NCBI GenBank assembly: GCA_903838295.1
Contig: CAILXX010000004.1
Coordinates: forward strand, 62,001-126,000
Reading direction: 5' to 3'
DNA: 64,000 nucleotides
Source: an uncultured Actinomycetes bacterium
GTDB taxonomy: Bacteria > Actinomycetota > Actinomycetes > Nanopelagicales > Nanopelagicaceae
The notes beneath the pieces are model-generated. The model was not told the origin of the DNA and searched no databases. It worked only from the letters and a program-made list of their open reading frames with translations. The position numbers were made by a program, and so were the translations under genes. Every line of letters begins with the position of its first letter. Position 1 is the stretch's first letter. Of the stretch, positions 1 through 11,059 are shown piece after piece.

Positions 1-1
1 T

Positions 2-964
2 GCGGCTTCGACGATGTCACAGATTGGTTACATGATTTTAGCCACCGGGCTTGGACCAGTTGGTTATGCCTTTGCGATACTTCATCTGCTAACTCACGGA
101 TTTTTTAAGGCCGGAATGTTCTTGGGTGCCGGTTCAGTCATGCATGGCATGGATGATGAAGTAAACATGCGCAAGTACGGTGGATTGGCAAAGGTTATGC
201 CAGTCACTGCGATCACCTTTGGCCTTGGTTATCTTGCGATCTTGGGTGTCCCGCCATTTGCTGGTTTTTATTCCAAGGACAAGATCATTGAAACTGCCTT
301 TAATTCGGGCGGAAGCAAGGCAATTGTGATTGGTGGGGCTGCACTATTAGGCGCAGGAATCACTGCTTTCTATATGACTCGCGTCGTTGTCCTGACATTT
401 GCCGGTGCACGGCGCTGGAAGTCAGAAGCGCATCCACACGAAAGTTCATTCTTAATGTGGGCCCCCATGGTTGTGTTGGCAATTGGGTCAGTAGCTTCGG
501 GATTCTTACTGAGCATGGGTAGCGCCTTGGTGAATTGGTTACAGCCAGTAGTGAATGCTTCTCATGTTGCAAGCGGAAAAGAACTCATGAAACCGATGAC
601 AGTTTCGGTTTTGGCGCTTGGGGTTGTGGTGCTTGGGGCTGGTTATGCAATTATTAAATACCGTGCGGTGGCCGCAGAAGCTCCAGAAAAAGTCAGTATC
701 TTTACGCGAGCAGCTCGCATGGATCTTGGCCAAGATATCGTTAACGACAAGGTATTCGTTAAACCGGGCTTTGCATTGACAGCGGGATTGGTTGCCGTTG
801 ACTACAAAGTTATTGATGGCGCGGTTCGCCTAGTTGGTTGGTTGATCAACGAGATATCTGATGTCTTGCGAAAAATTCAGAATGGATATGTCCGTAGCTA
901 TGCGCTGATGATGCTCATCGGGGTCTTTATCTGCGTCTTGATTCTGTGGATGGTGACTGCATGA
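2..964 (+). CDS. nuoL: NADH-quinone oxidoreductase subunit L (5' truncated by window)
   Basis: C-terminal part of the large antiporter-like membrane subunit of complex I, which couples NADH oxidation to proton pumping. The reading frame is open from base 2, and the first residues (AASTMSQIGYM) match the conserved mid-protein NuoL helix, so the true start lies before the window. HLLTHGFFKAGMFLGAGSV and the FAGFYSKDKIIE loop are typical of NuoL. Several hydrophobic segments follow, including the C-terminal anchor. The stop overlaps the nuoM start by 4 bases (ATGA), so this is the end of a nuo operon. The family call is secure. Confidence 0.97.
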   Translation, partial: AASTMSQIGYMILATGLGPVGYAFAILHLLTHGFFKAGMFLGAGSVMHGMDDEVNMRKYGGLAKVMPVTAITFGLGYLAILGVPPFAGFYSKDKIIETAFNSGGSKAIVIGGAALLGAGITAFYMTRVVVLTFAGARRWKSEAHPHESSFLMWAPMVVLAIGSVASGFLLSMGSALVNWLQPVVNASHVASGKELMKPMTVSVLALGVVVLGAGYAIIKYRAVAAEAPEKVSIFTRAARMDLGQDIVNDKVFVKPGFALTAGLVAVDYKVIDGAVRLVGWLINEISDVLRKIQNGYVRSYALMMLIGVFICVLILWMVTA

Positions 965-2466
965 ATATTTTAACAGCAACGATTCTTCTTCCACTTCTAG
1001 GAACTTTGGTTCTGGCCGTTACCCCTAAGGGAAATTCACAACTCGCAAAGATTATTGCCCTTATTAGTTCAGTTGTTACTACAGCCGTATCTGTTCTTAT
1101 GGCCCTTAGATACCATTCATCACAGAGCGGCTTTCAATTTGTTGAGTCGCATTCATGGTTTAAAGCATTCAATATTAATTATGCGGTAGGAATCGATGGT
1201 TTGGCTCTAGTCCTGATCTTGCTTACAACGGTTCTAGTCCCGGTCGTCATTGTCGGCGGATGGAACGAATCAGAGAATGGTCGTTGGAGCGTTAAGACTT
1301 TCTATATGCTGATTCTGGCACTAGAGACGTCAATGATCGCTGTCTTTGCGGCAACCGATGTATTCCTGTTCTATGTGATATTCGAAGCTATGTTGATCCC
1401 GGTCTACTTCTTAATCGGTGGATTTGGCCGAGGAGAACGTGCTGCAGCAGCGCTCAAATTCTTGCTTTATAGCCTCTTTGGTGGCTTGCTCATGTTAGCC
1501 GCTGTAATTGGCATCTTTATAATCTCTTCGAAGCAGGGAACAGGTACTTTTGACGTGACCGCCTTGTCGCATATGAAGATTAGCCACTCAACCCAAAACT
1601 GGCTCTTCCTCGGTTTTTTCATCGCCTTTGCAATTAAAGCGCCGTTGTTCCCATTTCATACTTGGTTACCAGGCGCGGCCGCATCTGCAACTCCCGGGAC
1701 CTCGATCTTGGTTCTTGGCGTTCTGGATAAAGTCGGTACTTACGGGATGATTCGCTTCTGTTTGGTTCTGTTCCCGCAAGCCACAAAGACTTTTGCACCA
1801 TACATTATTGTCCTCTCGCTGATCTCGATAATTTATGGTGCCTTCTTGGCTATTGGACAGAAAAACCTCAATTCACTGATTGCATTTACCTCAATTTCGC
1901 ACTTCGGATTTATCGTCTTGGGTATTTTCTCACTCACTACGCAAGGAATTTCAGGCGCAACTCTTTATATGGTCAACCATGGTGTCTCTACAGCCGCTCT
2001 CTTCCTTGCTGGTGGCTGGATGATTGCTCGTCGCCAATCAACTCAAGTAGATGATTTTGGTGGACTGCAACGAGTCACGCCGGTGATGGCTTGGTGCTTC
2101 TTTATCGCGGGATTGTCGGCACTCGCACTTCCTGGATTATCTAGCTTCGTCAGTGAATTTTTGGTATTGCTCGGAACTTTCACACGTTATCCACTAGCAG
2201 CAATAATTGGCACATTAGGTATCGTTTTAGCGGCACTGTATGTCTTGATTCTCGTTCAGCGCGCATTACATGGTCCCGTGAAATCTGGAAATGAAGGTTT
2301 GTCAGATTTGAATGTGAGAGAAAAGATTGCAATTGCTCCGGTGATTGCGGCCTTGGTGTTTCTAGGCTTCTATCCAAAACCTGCCCTGACGGTCATTAAT
2401 CCGATGACTAGCACCGTGATGGCGCAGGCTTCGGTCACAGACCCAACTCCATTGGCAGGTAAATAA
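961..2466 (+). CDS. nuoM: NADH-quinone oxidoreductase subunit M
   Basis: Antiporter-like proton-pumping membrane subunit of complex I, 501 residues, the usual length. About 14 hydrophobic helices are visible. The conserved glutamate in FEAMLIPVYFLIGGFG and the LFPFHTWLPGAAA motif are present. I chose the ATG at 961, which overlaps the nuoL stop (ATGA) and starts with a hydrophobic helix. An in-frame GTG at 946 would add five polar residues inside nuoL and is less likely. The stop TAA overlaps the nuoN ATG by one base. Co-translated with nuoL and nuoN. Confidence 0.97.
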   Translation: MNILTATILLPLLGTLVLAVTPKGNSQLAKIIALISSVVTTAVSVLMALRYHSSQSGFQFVESHSWFKAFNINYAVGIDGLALVLILLTTVLVPVVIVGGWNESENGRWSVKTFYMLILALETSMIAVFAATDVFLFYVIFEAMLIPVYFLIGGFGRGERAAAALKFLLYSLFGGLLMLAAVIGIFIISSKQGTGTFDVTALSHMKISHSTQNWLFLGFFIAFAIKAPLFPFHTWLPGAAASATPGTSILVLGVLDKVGTYGMIRFCLVLFPQATKTFAPYIIVLSLISIIYGAFLAIGQKNLNSLIAFTSISHFGFIVLGIFSLTTQGISGATLYMVNHGVSTAALFLAGGWMIARRQSTQVDDFGGLQRVTPVMAWCFFIAGLSALALPGLSSFVSEFLVLLGTFTRYPLAAIIGTLGIVLAALYVLILVQRALHGPVKSGNEGLSDLNVREKIAIAPVIAALVFLGFYPKPALTVINPMTSTVMAQASVTDPTPLAGK

Positions 2467-3980
2467 TGTTTAATACACCGATTATTGATTACAACCTGTT
2501 GGCTCCGATTTTGATCGTTCTCGGCGGTGCTCTGCTTGGAGTATTGGTCGAGGCCTTCATTGGCAAGACCTACAGAGCCCGGATTCAAATCACTATCGCA
2601 ATGATCACAGTGGTCATTGCTTTTGCCTGGGTCATCAAGATTCACAAGGCTCTTTCACCTGTTGCTGCTGTAGCTTCGGTTTCGATCGATGGAATGGGTC
2701 TTGTCTTACAGGGCACTGTCTTGGCGTTGGCCTTTGTGGCGCTGATGTTTATCGCACAAGATAATCATTTTGCGCCCGTCGCTGCTGCTTTACCAGGATC
2801 AGAAGAAGAAGCAGAAGCAACAGTTTCTGGAACCCAAATGACCGAGGTCTATCCCTTGGTGCTTTTTGCGATTTCGGGAATGATGCTCTTTCCCATTGCG
2901 CATGACTTAATCACGCTCTTTGTGGGACTCGAAGTTCTCTCGTTGCCGCTTTACATTATTACGGGTTTAGCAAGGCGTCGCCGGATCTTGTCTCAAGAAG
3001 CTGCTCTTAAATACTTCTTATTGGGTGCCTATTCTTCAGCATTCTTCGTCTTTGGCGGGGCCTTCCTATATGGATATTCAGGCAGTCTCTCCTTAGCAAC
3101 AATTCGCCAGACAACGATCACTCCTGGGTCGAATCATATCTTCTTGTTTATTGGGATGATTTTTGTAACTGTTGGCCTACTCTTTAAAGTTGGGGCTGTT
3201 CCATTCCACGCATGGACTCCAGATGTATATCAAGGTGCACCAACTGCAATAACAGGTTTCATGGCTGCCTGCACAAAAGTTGCTGCATTCGGAGCCTTGT
3301 TAAGGATTTACTTCGTAGGATTTTCTGGAGTAGCCAATGACTGGAAACCGATTTTAACGACCATTGCGATCATCACCATGGTTGGTGGATCGATTGCAGC
3401 TATTGCCCAAAAAGATGTTAAAAGGACCCTTGCGTATTCTTCTATTACACATGCTGGATTCTTACTCGTGGGAATAGTTGCGTTAAATCGTGCTGGACTC
3501 ACCGCCATGTTGTTTTATCTTGTGGCTTATGGCTTTGCAACGCTTGGCGCATTTGGGGTTGTCACTCTGGTCCAGGATTCTTCTGGCGAAGTTTCTGATC
3601 TCAATCGTTGGGCTGGCTTGGCCAAGAAATCGCCTTGGGTTGCCACGGCTTTCTCCTTGTTCTTATTGAGTTTTGGTGGAATCCCACTAACGGCCGGCTT
3701 TATTGCAAAATTTTCGATCTTCACTGCGGCATATGCATCAGGCAACATTGGGATTGTGGTTGTCGGTGTTATTTCCAGTGCCATCGCGCTCTTCTTCTAT
3801 CTGCGCGTGGTCTTGACCCTCTTCTTCAAGGAACCAACGGCTGAATCTGCAACGGTAGCGGTGCCATCTTTAATGATGAAGATTGGAATTGGTATTGCCT
3901 TTGCTATCACTTTAGTGCTTGGTGTGTATCCAAACTTGCTCTTCAATCTAGTTCAATCTTTATCTAATCTTCTGGTGTAG
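2466..3980 (+). CDS. nuoN: NADH-quinone oxidoreductase subunit N
   Basis: Third antiporter-like proton-pumping subunit of complex I, 504 residues, polytopic. Family motifs include the VPFHAWTPDVYQGAPTAITG block and the YSSITHAGFLLVG helix. It has an acidic linker rich in Glu around residues 114-120. The start ATG overlaps the nuoM stop (TAATG). It is the last gene of the nuo operon here. It abuts the convergent hydrolase with no spacer and no visible terminator hairpin. Confidence 0.97.
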   Translation: MFNTPIIDYNLLAPILIVLGGALLGVLVEAFIGKTYRARIQITIAMITVVIAFAWVIKIHKALSPVAAVASVSIDGMGLVLQGTVLALAFVALMFIAQDNHFAPVAAALPGSEEEAEATVSGTQMTEVYPLVLFAISGMMLFPIAHDLITLFVGLEVLSLPLYIITGLARRRRILSQEAALKYFLLGAYSSAFFVFGGAFLYGYSGSLSLATIRQTTITPGSNHIFLFIGMIFVTVGLLFKVGAVPFHAWTPDVYQGAPTAITGFMAACTKVAAFGALLRIYFVGFSGVANDWKPILTTIAIITMVGGSIAAIAQKDVKRTLAYSSITHAGFLLVGIVALNRAGLTAMLFYLVAYGFATLGAFGVVTLVQDSSGEVSDLNRWAGLAKKSPWVATAFSLFLLSFGGIPLTAGFIAKFSIFTAAYASGNIGIVVVGVISSAIALFFYLRVVLTLFFKEPTAESATVAVPSLMMKIGIGIAFAITLVLGVYPNLLFNLVQSLSNLLV

Positions 3981-4748
3981 TTATTCGCTGACGCCTTCGT
4001 CAAATGGACTTGATGGCCCTCTTTGTTCTGGATGATCATAAAAGTCTTTGATAATCGGGTAGAGCAAATGTGGTTTTATCTTATGGGTTGCGTGTGGTGA
4101 GCCAGGAATAATTGCAAGGCGGCCATTGGGTAAGGCTTGATAAAGATCTACCCCATGATGAGGATTAAATGGCTCGTCATCGCCATTCACCACTAACGTG
4201 GGACAGGTTATTGTTGATAGTTCGGCGATCGAAATATTAGGTTCATGCGCCCAAACTTCATGAGCTTTTCTGATGATGATCTCTAAATTCTCTAATGAAT
4301 CTGGGGAGCGTTCGGTGTATTCCTGAATATTCTCTTCACTTATTGTGATTTGGGAGTCTAAGCGAAGATCGGCATCCCACGAGTAATTTGCACCTTTAGC
4401 AATAATGGATAGAACGAGATCTGGTCGCTTAATTGCAACCATCAGCGCAATGATTCCGCCGTCACTATGACCGAGCAGATGCGCAGGTTTGGCTATGACA
4501 TCTTCTAGATAAGCGATGGCTTCGTCACGCTGAAAATCAAAGTGATAAAAACCTTCGCGGATTCCAGTACGTCCATGTGCCGTTCTGTCATAACCATAAA
4601 CATGAAATCGATCTTCTAACGCCGGCAGGATATGTGGTTCAAAATTTTCGGTGGCGCTTAACCCGCCGTGCAATAAGAGTAGGGGTTCGCCATTATTCGC
4701 GTGTTCGATGCTCCACGTTTGGTGGCCACGGAGATTTATGTAGGCCAT
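3981..4748 (-). CDS. alpha/beta hydrolase
   Basis: Soluble alpha/beta-hydrolase fold enzyme of 255 residues with unknown substrate. Visible elements are the oxyanion segment LLLHGGLSATENF (around residue 24), the nucleophile elbow GHSDGG with Ser95, a candidate acid in VVNGDDEP and a candidate His in GSPHATHK. There is no signal peptide. It lies 9 bases downstream of the type II NADH dehydrogenase on the same strand and is probably co-transcribed with it. Esterase, epoxide hydrolase-like or C-C hydrolase activity cannot be told apart from sequence alone. Confidence 0.85.
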   Translation of the reverse strand: MAYINLRGHQTWSIEHANNGEPLLLLHGGLSATENFEPHILPALEDRFHVYGYDRTAHGRTGIREGFYHFDFQRDEAIAYLEDVIAKPAHLLGHSDGGIIALMVAIKRPDLVLSIIAKGANYSWDADLRLDSQITISEENIQEYTERSPDSLENLEIIIRKAHEVWAHEPNISIAELSTITCPTLVVNGDDEPFNPHHGVDLYQALPNGRLAIIPGSPHATHKIKPHLLYPIIKDFYDHPEQRGPSSPFDEGVSE

Positions 4749-4757
4749 CGGCTTTGG

Positions 4758-5981
4758 TTATACCGAGTCCATGATGTGGCGATTGCCACGATCAAATGTC
4801 AGGTAGTTCCAGGTCCAATCCGCGATGGTACCAATCCGGTTGCGCCCACCCATTAAATAAAAGAGATGCAGAAAGAGCCAACCGAACCATGCAATCGGTC
4901 CACTTATCTTTATTTTTTTGACTTGAATAATCGCTTTATGGCGGCCAATTGTTGCCATTGCACCTTTATCAACATACTTAAATTCTTGAAGTGGTTTATT
5001 TTTTATGATCCGCTTAATTTGTTCGGCGACAAAGCGACCTTGCTGCAACGCTACTGGCGCAACCTGCGGTAAAAATCGACCATTTTCACCCAGCGCTCCC
5101 GAGCAATCGCCTACTGCCCAGATATATGGATAGTGAGTTACTTGCAAAGTGGGATCTGTTTTCAGTCGAGAACCCTCGGTAGGCACGCTGAGTTGGTAAA
5201 TTCCATCGGCAGAGGTGACTCCTGCAGCCCAGATCATTAAGTGTGCACGCATCGAGGTGCCATCAACAAAGTTGATTTGACCAAATTCTAACGATTTAAC
5301 CGCGGTCTTGACCATGACATTGACGCCCAACTTTCTTAGTTCATCCTCTGCCTTCTTGGTCAAAGATTCGTCGAACATCGGTAAAACTCGTGGTCCAGCT
5401 TCAACAAGGTATACATCAATCTTTGCAGCTGCTTCGGCCTGGTCGTGATGTAACGGACCCTTAACGAGTTCGGCTATTGCGCCTGCCATTTCGACGCCTG
5501 TAGGTCCACCACCAATAATAAAGATCTTTAACCGAGTGTCATCTTGGAAGCGACAGAGATCTTCGTATCTACGCATTATCTCTGATCGGATCATTAAAGA
5601 TTCATGAACAGATTTCATTCCTAATCCGAACTCATGAACCCCTGGGATTCCAAAATCAGCGGTTGCAGAACCCATGGCAACAACTAAATGATCAAATGGA
5701 ATTACTTCACTACTATCTAATTTGATCGTCTTGTTTTTATGGTCGATAGAAATTGGTGACCCCATATGGAATTTGCCACCAGACTGACGTAGTGCGCCAC
5801 GGATGGGGTAAGCGATATGGTCCGCGGCAATTCCTGCGGTAGCAACCTGATACAGCAATGGAAGAAATGTTTGATAATTATTGCGATCCACGACAGTGAC
5901 ATCTGCATCGGAGCCCAAGGCTTGCGCAGTTGCCAGCCCGCCAAAGCCGCCACCAAGAATGACAACACGTGGTTTCGACAT
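4758..5981 (-). CDS. ndh: NAD(P)/FAD-dependent oxidoreductase, type II NADH dehydrogenase
   Basis: Single-subunit, non-proton-pumping NADH:quinone oxidoreductase on the inner face of the membrane; 407 residues. Two dinucleotide-binding folds are visible: VVILGGGFGGLATAQALG at the N-terminus for FAD and FIIGGGPTGVEMAGAIAEL near residue 155 for NADH. The conserved AVGDC segment that contacts FAD occurs near residue 290. The C-terminus carries hydrophobic segments (WFGWLFLHLFYLMGG) suited to membrane attachment. The start ATG follows an AGGTAGGA ribosome site. It stands tail to tail with the complex I operon, so the cell has both pumping and non-pumping NADH entry routes. Confidence 0.92.
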   Translation of the reverse strand: MSKPRVVILGGGFGGLATAQALGSDADVTVVDRNNYQTFLPLLYQVATAGIAADHIAYPIRGALRQSGGKFHMGSPISIDHKNKTIKLDSSEVIPFDHLVVAMGSATADFGIPGVHEFGLGMKSVHESLMIRSEIMRRYEDLCRFQDDTRLKIFIIGGGPTGVEMAGAIAELVKGPLHHDQAEAAAKIDVYLVEAGPRVLPMFDESLTKKAEDELRKLGVNVMVKTAVKSLEFGQINFVDGTSMRAHLMIWAAGVTSADGIYQLSVPTEGSRLKTDPTLQVTHYPYIWAVGDCSGALGENGRFLPQVAPVALQQGRFVAEQIKRIIKNKPLQEFKYVDKGAMATIGRHKAIIQVKKIKISGPIAWFGWLFLHLFYLMGGRNRIGTIADWTWNYLTFDRGNRHIMDSV

Positions 5982-6137
5982 ACGTCCTACCTCTTTTTAA
6001 TTGATCGATCACTTAACTATCGAGGAACCGACGTTGGCTTCGACTTCATGATTACCCAAGAAGTCTACAGTTTTCTTTTATGACACGATTTCCCGAAATT
6101 AAGTGTGGAATAACGAGAAATTGTCGGTGCATTCACT

Positions 6138-6143
6138 TAGAAT
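6138..6143 (+). promoter_or_regulatory. -10 element, predicted leaderless promoter of DUF3263 gene
   Basis: TAGAAT followed by exactly 6 bases and the ATG at 6150. No Shine-Dalgarno sequence precedes the ATG. Same layout as many other starts in this window. Confidence 0.65.
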
Positions 6144-6149
6144 CTGCAG

Positions 6150-6437
6150 ATGGATACACAAGGAACGTCGGCCGAAGCCATACATCACCAGGCCGAAGGA
6201 CTCTCGGAGCTAGAAATTCGTATCCTGGATTTTGAACGTCAGTGGTGGCGGTTTGCAGGCGCCAAGGAGTCCTCAATCAAGGAGCTCTTTGATATGGCCC
6301 CACCCGCCTATTACCAACTGCTCAACAACCTCATTGACCGGCAGGACGCCCTTTTGGCTCAGCCGATGCTCATAAAGCGCCTACGCCGCCTCCGGGAAGC
6401 TCGTAATTCGAGCCGCGCCGCTGGCTTCAAGCTCTAG
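6150..6437 (+). CDS. DUF3263 domain protein
   Basis: Small soluble protein of 95 residues matching the actinobacterial DUF3263 family. The core LSELEIRILDFERQWWRF, then a helical segment with PAYYQLLNNLIDR and a basic RRLRRLREAR tail, is characteristic. The predominantly helical, basic character resembles small DNA-binding proteins, but the function is unknown. It precedes groES by 126 bases. It is divergent from ndh across a 168-base spacer that holds a TGATCGATCA palindrome (6002-6011). Confidence 0.88.
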   Translation: MDTQGTSAEAIHHQAEGLSELEIRILDFERQWWRFAGAKESSIKELFDMAPPAYYQLLNNLIDRQDALLAQPMLIKRLRRLREARNSSRAAGFKL

Positions 6438-6484
6438 ACCGACCGCAGAAGTGGAAGGCTTTCCCGCCTTTCGCTAGAGTTTGG

Positions 6485-6511
6485 TTAGCACTCTCGCCCC
6501 TACTCTGCTAA
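6485..6511 (+). promoter_or_regulatory. CIRCE-like operator upstream of groES
   Basis: TTAGCACTC, nine bases, then CTCTGCTAA. The left arm and the 9-base spacer match the HrcA-binding CIRCE element exactly. The right arm keeps TGCTAA, but its first three bases are CTC instead of GAG. It lies 53 bases upstream of the groES start, where CIRCE is expected. HrcA itself is not in the window. Confidence 0.7.
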
Positions 6512-6563
6512 TTCTGTGGGGCTGGCGAGCGAGGTGGAAATTCGAGAAAAAGAGGAGCACATC

Positions 6564-8500
<1,937 letters not shown>

Positions 8501-8532
8501 CAGAATCCATTAATACCCAGCTCTGCGGTAAC

Positions 8533-8566
8533 AAAAAAACCCGACTCATGTGAGTCGGGTTTTTTT
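8533..8566. terminator. bidirectional intrinsic terminator between groEL1 and whiB3
   Basis: A7-CCCGACTCA-TG-TGAGTCGGG-T7. The arms are perfectly complementary around a 2-base centre, with an A-run on the left and a T-run on the right, so it can end transcription from both converging genes. Confidence 0.93.
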
Positions 8567-8580
8567 ACTTGTTTTACTTT

Positions 8581-8898
8581 TTATGAAGCAGAATTCAGTT
8601 CAACCTGGCGAAGGGCGCCGCGCTCTTCGGATTCAAGAATTGCTAAGCGATCATCTTCAGAGAGTCCGCCCCAAATTCCATAAGGTTCTTGTACGGATAA
8701 GGCATGTGCCCGACAAGCCTCGATTACTGGGCAAGTGGCACAAATGGCTTTTGCCGTTTTTTCGCGATTGACGCGACGTGGCCCACGTTCACCATCAGGA
8801 TGGAAGAACATCTCCGATGGGAGTGTCTGGCATGCACCTTGGTACTGCCATTCCCATGCAGAAGCTACGGGGCGCGGTAGTCGTGAAATTTCAGCCAT
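8581..8898 (-). CDS. whiB3: WhiB-family [4Fe-4S] regulator, WhiB3/WhiD type
   Basis: Small iron-sulfur transcription factor of 105 residues. The four cluster cysteines are C23, C53, C56 and C62, followed by the GIWGG turn (74-78) and an acidic/basic C-terminus. FFHPDGERG and CPVIEACRAHAL, together with its place beside groES-groEL1, identify the WhiB3 (mycobacteria) / WhiD (Streptomyces) branch. Family members act as redox or NO-sensitive partners of the primary sigma factor. The ATG follows an AGGAAGGAC ribosome site. It is expressed from a good promoter at 8927-8955 that carries an inverted repeat. Confidence 0.93.
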   Translation of the reverse strand: MAEISRLPRPVASAWEWQYQGACQTLPSEMFFHPDGERGPRRVNREKTAKAICATCPVIEACRAHALSVQEPYGIWGGLSEDDRLAILESEERGALRQVELNSAS

Positions 8899-8926
8899 GT
8901 TTGTCCTTCCTAAACTCTGTAAAGCG

Positions 8927-8955
8927 ACTATACAATCGTTTCATAGATTGTTCAA
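8927..8955 (-). promoter_or_regulatory. promoter of whiB3 (TTGAAC, 17 bp, TATAGT)
   Basis: On the minus strand, TTGAAC (8955-8950) and TATAGT (8932-8927) are separated by exactly 17 bases. The predicted start is near 8920, giving a leader of about 22 bases with an AGGAAGGAC ribosome site. One of only two clear two-box promoters I see in the window. Confidence 0.75.
8932..8951. promoter_or_regulatory. inverted repeat in whiB3 promoter spacer, candidate operator
   Basis: ACAATC, eight bases, GATTGT: perfect 6-base arms spanning the space between the -35 and -10 boxes of whiB3. This is the position bound by MerR-family regulators, and a MerR-type gene is divergently encoded next door. Assignment to that protein is inference. 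Confidence 0.5.
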
Positions 8956-9010
8956 CTATCTACTGTTCGAGTCATAAACGCTTCATATGGCAGAAATACC
9001 CCCTCTCCTA

Positions 9011-9016
9011 GATACT
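9011..9016 (+). promoter_or_regulatory. -10-like element, possible leaderless promoter of MerR/B12 gene
   Basis: GATACT followed by 6 bases and the ATG at 9023. It deviates from TAnnnT at the first base but has the same spacing as the other leaderless starts here. Confidence 0.4.
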
Positions 9017-9022
9017 TCGTCC

Positions 9023-9901
9023 ATGGCTTCCACTCCCAAATTTACGGTCGCGGCCGTTGCCAGGCGGCTGGGAGTCGCGCCATCAACCTTAAGGACCTGG
9101 GATAGGCGTTATGGCCTAGGGCCTTCCGACCATACAGATGGTCAGCATCGCAAGTACTCGCAAACAGATTTGGCACGACTCATCTATATGCATCGGTTGG
9201 TCATTAGCGGTGTCTCCCCAGCGGAGGCCGCGAGGGAAGCCCTCGAGTTCGCGGGAGAGCCGGCCTTAGACCCTCGTCTAGATACCACCGAGGTTGATAA
9301 AGGGACGGTGCAGATGCTGCACCGAGCGGCACATGCTTTAGACAGAGAGCTGGTGGATGGACGAGTGCGAGCCGAAATGGCTCGAAGCGGAGTAACTCAA
9401 ACGTGGCGGACCTTGTTGGTGCCATTGTTGATCATGATTGGCGATGATTGGGCTCGGACTGGCGATGGTATTGAAGTAGAACATATGGTCTCTCAAATTA
9501 TTCATTCAATTTTGTCAGAACGTGCCGTTATCAAGAACCCTGTCAATTCTACGCCGGTACTACTCGCTTGCATCGGTGAAGAAACCCACTCCTTAGCTCT
9601 CACCGCCCTGGCAGCATCCCTTGCAGAGCGAAATATTCAAGTCCATTTTCTGGGTTCCAGAACTCCCGTCAAAGCGATTTATGAAGTTGCTAGACGAACA
9701 GCGCCACCAGCGATCTTTTTATGGGCACAACTAGAGCGGCACGCTGATGCAACAATCTGTAGCTCACTACCAGTTGTCCGACCTGCACCTCGCTTGATTC
9801 TAGGTGGTCCTGGATGGTGCGAGAAGGATTATCCGGGAGCCTATGTGGTGACGGACTTGGTGGCTGCTCAACGTGAAATCGAGAACGCGATCGGTTTTTA
9901 G
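9023..9901 (+). CDS. MerR-family regulator with cobalamin-binding domain (CarH/LitR-like)
   Basis: Transcription factor of 292 residues. The N-terminal MerR winged helix spans about residues 6-75 (FTVAAVARRLGV, TLRTWDRRYGLG). A helical segment then carries W143-x9-E153-H154, the motif that caps adenosylcobalamin in CarH/LitR photoreceptors. A Rossmann-like domain follows with GEETHSLAL, where His189 would be the lower cobalt ligand; the usual ExHxxG is ExHxxA here. Known relatives repress carotenoid or light-response genes in the dark and release DNA on illumination. The start at 9023 follows a -10-like hexamer by 6 bases; an upstream ATG at 8987 would add 12 residues. Divergent from whiB3. 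B12 binding and light sensing are inferred from motifs. Confidence 0.82.
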   Translation: MASTPKFTVAAVARRLGVAPSTLRTWDRRYGLGPSDHTDGQHRKYSQTDLARLIYMHRLVISGVSPAEAAREALEFAGEPALDPRLDTTEVDKGTVQMLHRAAHALDRELVDGRVRAEMARSGVTQTWRTLLVPLLIMIGDDWARTGDGIEVEHMVSQIIHSILSERAVIKNPVNSTPVLLACIGEETHSLALTALAASLAERNIQVHFLGSRTPVKAIYEVARRTAPPAIFLWAQLERHADATICSSLPVVRPAPRLILGGPGWCEKDYPGAYVVTDLVAAQREIENAIGF

Positions 9902-9916
9902 CCATTTCTCTGCCCC

Positions 9917-11047
<1,131 letters not shown>

Positions 11048-11059
11048 ACAGGTATACAT

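Noticed and set aside
946-960. GTG start for nuoM at 946
   Set aside because: Would add polar residues before a membrane helix; the ATG at 961 overlaps the nuoL stop as ATGA, the usual coupling.
6448-6476. Hairpin AAGGC/GCCTT before the CIRCE-like site as a terminator
   Set aside because: Only 5 base pairs and no T-tract.
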